From Lactuca virosa (lineage: Eukaryota; Streptophyta; Magnoliopsida; Asterales; Asteraceae), in the NCBI GenBank assembly GCA_928212115.1, contig CAKMRJ010005523.1:245807132-245871131 (forward strand): a stretch of 64,000 nucleotides of DNA, written 5' to 3'. Below are positions 57,691 to 64,000 of this stretch, in pieces. The position numbers and the translations under genes were made by a program. The notes under the pieces are model-generated. The model did not search any database and had not been told where the DNA came from. It saw nothing but the letters and a program-made list of their open reading frames with translations. Positions within the stretch are counted from its first letter, which is position 1. Every line of letters begins with the position of its first letter.

Positions 57691-58740
57691 ACTTTCTGAA
57701 CTTTTCACTTTGTTAGTACCAAAAGTCAGATCCTTCGGCCTTTGAATCCATGAAAAACGCATCTTATCAAAAATTGCATCTCGTGATTCGATAACGGGGT
57801 TAATCGAAACCGAATCATTAGGTTCTATTACATAAAACCTATATGCCTTGGAATGTTAAAGATATCCAATGAATATAAAATCAATTCCACGTTCTCCTAA
57901 ATTTTTCTTTTTGGGCTCGGTGAGTTTTACAACTGCCCGACATTCCAAACCCGAAAATAACTCAGTGCGGCTTTTTCTTGAACCAAAGTTCATATGGGAC
58001 GGTTTTGTTCCTTTTATTTGGAACCCTATTTAATAAATAGCAGGCCGTTGACATAGCCTCTCCCCATAATCCATCACTCAATCCCGAGTATGGCAACATC
58101 GAGTTTACCGTTTCCTTTAAAACTTGATTTTTACGCTCAACAATACCATTTTTTCGAGGTGTGTAAGGTGTTATGGTCTCATGAATGATACCCACTGATT
58201 GGAAGTATATGAGATCCATATATTCACCTCCCCTATCAGTCTTAAGACATTTAACCGGATTGCCCAATTACAATTCCACCTCAGTTTTGTATATTTTGAA
58301 TTTGTCTAAGGCTTCATCCTTAGAATGTAACAAATACACATAGCAAAACCGAGTGCAGACATCAATGAAGGTGACTACATACTTTTTTATTTCCTAAAGA
58401 AGGAGTGGAGTGAAAACCACACAGGTCACTGTGTACAAGTTCCAAAACAGTTGAATTTCTAGTGACACTAGGAAAGGGTTGTTTTGTCACTTTTGTAAGC
58501 ATGCATGTTTTACATTTATCAGAAGTCATATCAAATGCTGGAATTAATCCATCTTTTGACATCTCATGCATCCTTATAAAGTTGACATGACCTAATTTTA
58601 CATGCCAAAGCATAGATTTATCAACATTAGAAGCAGAAGATACAAATGCAGAATTTTGAACAGGTAATAATTTGTCAACAATATTCAAACGAAACATTCT
58701 ATTATTTAAATATACAAAGCCAAAAAACATTCCACCCTTA
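57691..58740 (-). pseudogene. Copia-2 integrase (broken)
   Basis: Pre-integrase part: LWHVKLGHVNFIRMHEMSKD and CKTCMLTKVTKQPF (about 58470-58610). Core: LELVHSDLCGF with the first Asp present (about 58425-58455), KTDRGGEYMDLIYFQSVGII near 58200-58255, and PRKNGIVERKNQVLKETVNS with the Glu near 58110-58165, then LWGEAMSTACYLLNRVPNKR. The C-terminal segment (IDFIFIGY.. YRFYVIEPND) reads on with stops to about 57770. A frame break at about 58268-58361 removes the link between first and second Asp. Confidence 0.87.
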
Positions 58741-58899
58741 GATAATGTAAACTTATCCGACTCAATAACTTGTTTAAAACCATTAGAATTCAAACAACTA
58801 GAACTAACAAGATTCTTGCGAATTTTGGGAACAAACAAAACATCAAAAAGCCTAATTGTCTTTCCATAAGTAAATTCAAGAAACACAACACCGACACCA

Positions 58900-59075
58900 C
58901 AAATAGGAATAAAAGAATCATCTCCCATTTTCAGCACCAATCCATCTTCAAGCGGAGTTAATATTTCAAACATTCGTTTATCCCTACATACATGGTTCGT
59001 TTCCCCGGAGTCGATCCCCCAAGCAACATCATCATCCTATACATAGAATGATTCAGGAATGAGTGAAACATAATA
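58900..59075 (-). pseudogene. Copia-2 protease
   Basis: The minus strand reads DDDVAWGIDSGETNHVCRDK near 58985-59040, then FEILTPLEDGLVLKMGDDSF. DSG with the following NHVC is the Copia protease active site (canonical WxxDSGAxxHxC). It continues in frame towards the pre-integrase part. A stop lies just upstream at about 59040. Confidence 0.8.
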
Positions 59076-59161
59076 AACATAATTCTTATTAGAATTATCA
59101 AAGTTAGTCAAAAATGGCCTTATTTAACTTGGGTCGAAGACCCGTTCACCTTTCCATTGGC

Positions 59162-60028
59162 TCATTTGTTTCCAACACCATTGTTTCCTAAGTTCACACG
59201 ACAATCACGCTTGCAATGCCCAACCTGGTTACACCTCCAACAAACCAGATCCTTTTTCTTTTTGTTGGAGTTGTTTGGGACATATTTCTGCTTACGTTTG
59301 CCATGTCCTTTGTGGTTTTGATTTCTTGGTTTGTTGTCTACCATATTAAACGAGGGCTATCCAGATTCAACTTTCCCTTTGGGTTTATCATATTTTTCAC
59401 TTTCCTTCACACGAAGAGATTCTTCGATACGAATATGACTAGCAAGTTGAACCAAAGACAGTTCCTCCTTTTGATGTTTTAAGTTATGTTTGAAATCTTT
59501 CCAGGATGGAGGAAGTTTATCAATGATGCTTGACACAACAATGGATTCATCCATATTCATACGGTGCAGTTTAAATTGACCATATATGTCAAGGAGTTCA
59601 TTGTATTGTTCAGTGATAGACCTTGAATCGTCCATCTTAAAATTATTAAAATCACTGACCAGAAACTTCTTGTTAGAAGCGTCCTAAGTGATGTATTTCA
59701 ATTCAAGGGTGTCCCACAACTCTTTGTCACACAAGGCTTCACTATGCATATCATATAGATCATCATACATACCGTTCGGAATGTGACCTTTGCAGATGTA
59801 GTCATTGTTGTCCCACTTCTGTCTCCTCCATATCTCTTCAATTGTCTCAGTAGCACCTTCCTCAACCTTCGGTGGTCTTGGAGTGGCCAGCACGTATGCT
59901 GCCTTCAGAGTAGTCAGCATGAAGTGCATCTTCTTCTTCCAACGCCTGAAGTCGACACCTTCAAACTTCTCCAACTTTGTAAACTTTGTGGTAATCTCGC
60001 GGATTGATTCTCCCATCTCCAGAACCAA
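59162..60028 (-). pseudogene. Copia-2 gag with CCHC knuckle
   Basis: The N-terminus near 60028 reads MVLEMGESIREITTKFTKLE and KFEGVDFRRWKKKMHFML, the typical plant Copia Gag start, with NGMYDDLYD, ELWDTLELKYIT; then MDDSRSITEQYNELLDIYGQ, IIDKLPPSWKDFKHNLKHQK near 59490-59635, and the knuckle CWRCNQVGHCKRDC near 59195-59240. A stop at about 59682 and frame changes near 59345-59356 break it. Confidence 0.88.
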
Positions 60029-60044
60029 GAAATATCAATTCGAT

Positions 60045-60700
60045 TGTTGGAGGAATTAGGGTTTATGTTGGAGATCTGGATACCTCTTGGATCGTGTGAA
60101 CACTTTCCGAACTGATATTTCTACCCTATGACTGGGTTGCAAGAAATTCAACCTAAGATAATCCAAGAGAACACTTACGAATCTAGGCACAGAAATCGTA
60201 AGCCAAACTGCTATAAGGATTTTATGTTCGTCTGAAGAAAGAGAGAGCTAATGGTTTTCGTGTGTCTCTTCTCAAAGAGAAGAGTCGTTTATATAATAAA
60301 TGAGATTAGGGTTTGCCTCTTAGGGTTAGCCGTTATGGGTTGCTTTAGAAGCAAGTCGGGGAAATCCAAAATTTAATGAGGATTTAGGGTTACCAAAACT
60401 AACGAATTTCGTTAGTTTTACCATAATCACCCTCAGGAATTCGAATTTCCCACTATGTTCCCAGCCAGGGGATCTGACTTTTGGACCTCGCTAGGGGCGC
60501 TGCAACTTTGGAAACCCCGGACCCAGGGGCGTTGCCCCCAGACCCCCGACTTGTCGCCGAACCGGCTTCTAATCCGATCTTATACATGCGTGCACTCTGC
60601 ATAAACTCGTCATATACTAGAGTACAAATTATGAAGCCCCTTAGCTCACATGTTACTACCAATTACATAAAATGACATGACGACACTAAAATCACCAACA
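60045..60700 (-). repeat. Copia-2 5' LTR (proposed limits)
   Basis: It starts TGTTGGAGG and ends CACCAACA, giving the 6 bp inverted ends TGTTGG/CCAACA usual for Copia LTRs; length 656 bp. On the minus strand a TATA box TTATATAAACG lies at 60286-60296. A GC-rich hairpin (GGGGCG..GCCCC) is near 60528-60542. The 3' LTR is missing, so the limits rest on the terminal words only. Confidence 0.6.
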
Positions 60701-60782
60701 TTAACATTCAAAACACATTTACAAATAAACCGTAACAACTATAATCAACAAAATCTTATATTCAAGCAAACATTTAGAAAAC

Positions 60783-60783
<1 letters not shown>

Positions 60784-60820
<37 letters not shown>
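60784..60820. repeat. (TA)n(GA)n microsatellite
   Basis: About 24 bases of TA then AGAGAGAGAGAGAG on the left side of the second TIR element. Confidence 0.95.
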
Positions 60821-61100
60821 CTAGGTTCATTTGTTTAAACTAATTATTGTGTTATTGTATGCAAAAATGTGGCCAATCATAATTTAATAGAAAAAACAAT
60901 AATTAAATAAATCAATAAGGGTAACTAGGTAATTTGATAAATAACTTCCACAAATACTCCCTATAATTTTGCTAGTTACGTTGATTTTAACCTAATTCCC
61001 CCATTTTATAGACTGATCTGATGAATTCATCACCGGTGTAGGATCAATCATTCATCACCGGTTGAAGACTTCTTCACGCCGACCATCCAATCGGCTACTG

Positions 61101-61156
61101 ACCACCACCATCATCTTTATTGTCGACGACCACCACCATCATCTTTATTGTCGACG
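61101..61156. repeat. 28 bp tandem duplication
   Basis: ACCACCACCATCATCTTTAT starts at 61101 and 61129. Confidence 0.9.
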
Positions 61157-61716
61157 ACCACAACCATCCCCGTCCTTCCGTTTTTTTATTCCAGAACTGA
61201 GAAATAGAGATAGTGATTGATAAATAGCGAGATCGAGGTGTGAGGGATGTCCGACGATTGCAGACCCATTGCACCCGAATGACGTGCTCCGATGGTCGTT
61301 TAGATCGAAGAAGGACGTGGGGCGAAGCAGCGGGGCTGCTTTCGTCCTCTATGGCTTTGAAGTGCGAAGCAGGGGAGGGTTAGATGAAGAAGTCAGAAAA
61401 GTTCTCGGTTAGAACAAGGAATCAAATGGGGGTCTCAGTAGTGTTTGCTCGACAATCCCGGTGTTTCCCCCTTGTTTTGGCAGTCCCGATCAACGACAGG
61501 TAAAAATACCAAAGCTTGATCATTTTCTTGCACTGTTAACCAACCTCAGGTCATGATTCTTTAGTCCAAATAAAACCCTAAATTTCCCTGTTTTTTTTTA
61601 TTCATTCGCAATTTGATCTTGCAGACAGTTTCATCCCAAAAGAAAGTTGTTTCTTTGTACCCGTTTAACTTCTGTTTACTACTGCAAATTGGAAGTGGGT
61701 TTTTCTTGGATTCAAA

Positions 61717-62089
61717 ATGATGATTCTTGGTGAAAATGTGAATACCCTTAAAGTTATAGATTCCTCGTTAAGGTTGTTTGTGGTTCTTCTAAGTCTTGGT
61801 TCTATGTGGTTGACTTTGACCAATCATCAAAATAACGAAATGTATGGCAAAATAGAGTTCAGTAATATCAAGGGTCTCAAGTAATTATCCATCTCTTTCA
61901 CATGTTTCAAATGACACCCATCAAGATTTCTTGAAATATTTTGTTTATTTTATGAGATTTTGTGTTTTTTTGACAGATTCTTGGTCAACATTAGTGCAAT
62001 TTATGATGGGTATGTTGTGGTTGCTGTTATTTCTTCATGGGTCAAGAACTTGATGAACAAAGCTTGGATCTTTTTTTGTTTGCGATCAG
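61717..62089 (+). pseudogene. CASP-like membrane protein fragment (two exons and intron)
   Basis: Exon 1 (61717-61880) reads from ATG: MMILGENVNTLKVIDSSLRL, FVVLLSLGSMWLTLTNHQNN, EMYGKIEFSNIKGL. The intron at 61881-61976 has GT...TTTTTTTGACAG. Exon 2 (61977-62089) reads FLVNISAIYDGYVVVAVISS WVKNLMNKAWIFF, then a one-base slip before CGATCAG and a GT donor at 62090. This matches the first half of plant CASP-like (CASPL) proteins, probably subfamily 2: first membrane helix, extracellular NHQ...YGKxEFSNxxGLK loop, second helix, KAWxFF. CASPs organise membrane domains at the Casparian strip. The third exon is missing and the slip breaks the end, so it is a captured fragment; the intron shows DNA-level capture. 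Confidence 0.85.
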
Positions 62090-63190
62090 GTTATATCTAC
62101 TTTTAGTCTTTTATTTAAAATTTTGAATTACCCAATCGAGTTTGTCCAAGTGGTTAAAAGTTATCTAATAGAAGTAATAGAAGTTCTAGATCAATATATT
62201 ATATTCATAAAAGGTAAAATCTCTAAAATTAAAGAGAAAGTTATCAATATATTTTATCCATTTCTAGATGCCCTTCTGATGTTCTAGAAGCATTAAATCG
62301 GTTTGTGTATTTTATACCATTCCAATTCTATCGGAATAGAATCACGAATTCAAATTCTATCGGAATGGAAACACGAATTCTAATTATGTTGGAATGGAAT
62401 ATGGATTTTTTTTCTCATTGATTATACATGTTCTACAATTTTTGGTTATTGGTTTTGGTGCAGTTAACAAGTCCGCATATTTTTCCAAAGGAATATAGTT
62501 TTTTATTTATCATTTGCTAATGCGTTATTGGATTCTAAACTACAATTGGATTTGTTTTCACAGAAGTTGATGCTTGAAGAAGTTGATGCTTGAAGAACGG
62601 ACAACAAAATTAAAAGTGTTTCTTAGCAACATTATTCTTTTAGAATGAATTAGTGTATTTGTTAGATTTTGATGTTTTTTTTCCCGATTTGAAAGTTTTT
62701 TAGTTTTATTCTTTAACAATAAATGTAATTCTTAACAATTGTTACATGTATTCTATAAGAACTAATGTAATTTTTGTTTTAATTCTTCAATTGCTGGTTC
62801 GAGAATTTGTTATTCTACAAGAAATTTTTAAAGTCATGATCAAAAAATATGTTCAAGAATATTTTTATTATTTTATTGTTATAGAATATTGTTATTTTTT
62901 AATATACTCAATCATATTCTGCCAGAATGTCCGAATTAAAAACCTTATAATTAGTAAAAATCGGATTTTTAAAATTAATAGAATCTATGATCCCTTAAAA
63001 TATGCAAATTTCATTTATTAAATATATATTAATTGACTAAAATACCCTTCTAGTTAAATTGGATGATATTTTTCAATTATATTTAATTCAATAATATGTA
63101 TTAATCATTTTTTTAAAATAAGTAAAATGATTGGCCCACATTTATGCATACAATAACACAATAATTACTTTGAATAGAATAACTTAAGCT

Positions 63191-63308
<118 letters not shown>

Positions 63309-63334
63309 AATCCATGAATTGAATGGATTTTCAA

Positions 63335-63850
63335 GCAATAGAATCCTCATTCATAAAAAAAAACGTAAACAAGCTCGAGTATGTTATCTCAACAACGATG
63401 CTTGCCACTACATGACCGGTGAAAAATCAAAGTTTCAGAAACTAGACGAAAACGTGACAAGACACACTCGGTGGAGATGGGTCGAAAATTGACATTAAAT
63501 ACAAAAGTTCGATCATGCTTTATTACAAAAATGGATGGTCAACGATGTATATTATATGTTGGCCTTAAAAATAATATCATAGGTATTAGGCACTAACGAA
63601 ACATGGGAATCACATTGACCTATACAGTGATATTTTACATGTAATCATTTTTCTCTTTAAAAAAAGATTTCCTCTAACTGAGATTATAATACATTTTTTA
63701 GTACATGACGACCAATGTGTCTTTTATCAACCAAAGAAGATCACACGTCTGGTTGTGTCATGCAAGATATCGGCATGCCAAATTTTAGGACGTGAAAGAT
63801 TTGGTGGAGAAAAAATGATTTTGAATTTTTTTAAAAGGTTACATACCTAA
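63335..63850 (+). pseudogene. Copia pol remnant: protease and pre-integrase pieces
   Basis: CYLNNDACHYMTGEKSKFQK and LDENVTRHTRW at 63375-63470 match the Copia protease pattern WYLDxGAxxHMTGxxSxFxx LDExVTGxVRFGD, with the catalytic D lost (LNND). After an internal deletion, HALLQKWMVNDVYYM continues the protease end (xxxVYYxPxL.NNI). At 63750-63815, CHARYRHAKF and VKDLVEKK match the pre-integrase zinc finger LWHARxGHxNFxxLKxLxxK. Stops are frequent. The element continues beyond the right edge or ends near 63850. Confidence 0.75.
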
Positions 63851-64000
63851 AACAAAACAGTTATATAATATAAGTGAGCCAATCATTTACTTTGCAGTCG
63901 AAAAAAGTGAAACAGTACACCAATTTTTTGACTCATAAAAAAGGAAGCTATAGATAAGTTGATACATGTTTTCTTATTATGAAAAGATGGACTTGTTGGT
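63851..64000. other. Right edge, nothing recognised
   Basis: AT-rich, no frame or repeat that I can name; it may be more of the decayed Copia element. Confidence 0.4.

Larger units (their letters stand above)
56508..60700 (-). mobile_element. Truncated Ty1/Copia element (second family)
   Basis: The minus strand reads LTR (60045-60700), gag, PR, INT and RT, and is then cut in the segment after RT. RNase H and the 3' LTR are missing. All domains are broken by stops or frame changes. It differs clearly from the Copia element at 15088-23831 in sequence and LTR. Confidence 0.85.
60820..63190. mobile_element. TA-flanked TIR element carrying a CASP-like gene fragment, 2.37 kb
   Basis: Left TIR 60820-60880, right TIR 63127-63190: near-identical in the core TAATTATTGTGTTATTGTAT and TGTGG.CCAATCAT. 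(TA)n lies outside on both sides. The layout (long TIRs, TA-repeat target, host gene piece, no transposase) is the same as at 38356-40219, although the TIR sequences differ. A 28 bp tandem duplication lies at 61101-61156. Confidence 0.8.

Overview
This is plant nuclear DNA: AT-rich, dense in LTR retrotransposons, with (TA)n microsatellites and no intact protein-coding host gene. The LTR families (very long LTRs of the form TGTGACATCC...GGGCGTTACA, Athila-type and Copia elements, and odd palindromes such as ACTCG-N-CGAGT and CTCACG-N-CGTGAG) resemble those I associate with lettuce and its relatives (Asteraceae, Cichorieae). That taxonomic call is recollection, not a search result.

1-34292 is one deep nest of LTR retrotransposons. 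Reading inward: an LTR on the + strand ending at 34292 (Q); a short LTR tail ending at 32104 (R); a + strand chromovirus (P) whose chromodomain end, polypurine tract and LTR lie at 206-1981 and whose last four bases lie at 31972-31975; a non-autonomous Athila-type element (1982-31966, minus strand, site duplication GATGT); a 23.7 kb-span chromovirus (3034-26780, minus strand, GAAGA) with gag, PR, RT, RNase H, INT and chromodomain, all broken; a solo LTR in each of its two LTRs (4784-7234, TGTCA; 13896-25119, ATACA); a Copia element inside the second solo LTR (15088-23831, ACATC, paired 757 bp LTRs); and a solo Copia LTR inside that element's reverse transcriptase (17711-18485, ACAGT). I found each site duplication by joining the two flanks and comparing with an uninterrupted copy or with the family's terminal sequence.

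34293-55100 has no LTR element of any size and is dominated by DNA transposons, foldbacks and tandem repeats: a large inverted repeat (37321-37832), a TIR element carrying a piece of the ribosomal protein uL2 (RPL8) gene (38356-40219), six tandem copies of a ~903 bp unit (42717-48138), one apparently intact tRNA-Arg(UCG) gene (49670-49743), and a hAT-type element with a perfect 8 bp duplication that itself holds a 271 bp solo LTR (49907-50876).

55100-64000 holds a truncated second Copia element (56508-60700, minus), a second TA-flanked TIR element carrying two spliceable exons of a CASP-like membrane protein gene (60820-63190), a long (TA)n(TG)n microsatellite, and a decayed + strand Copia fragment at the right edge. 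The only gene I expect to work is the tRNA. I found no new biological system. The most interesting items are the nest, the two gene-capturing TIR elements, the ~903 bp array, the foldback, and the odd palindromes shared by unrelated LTR families.
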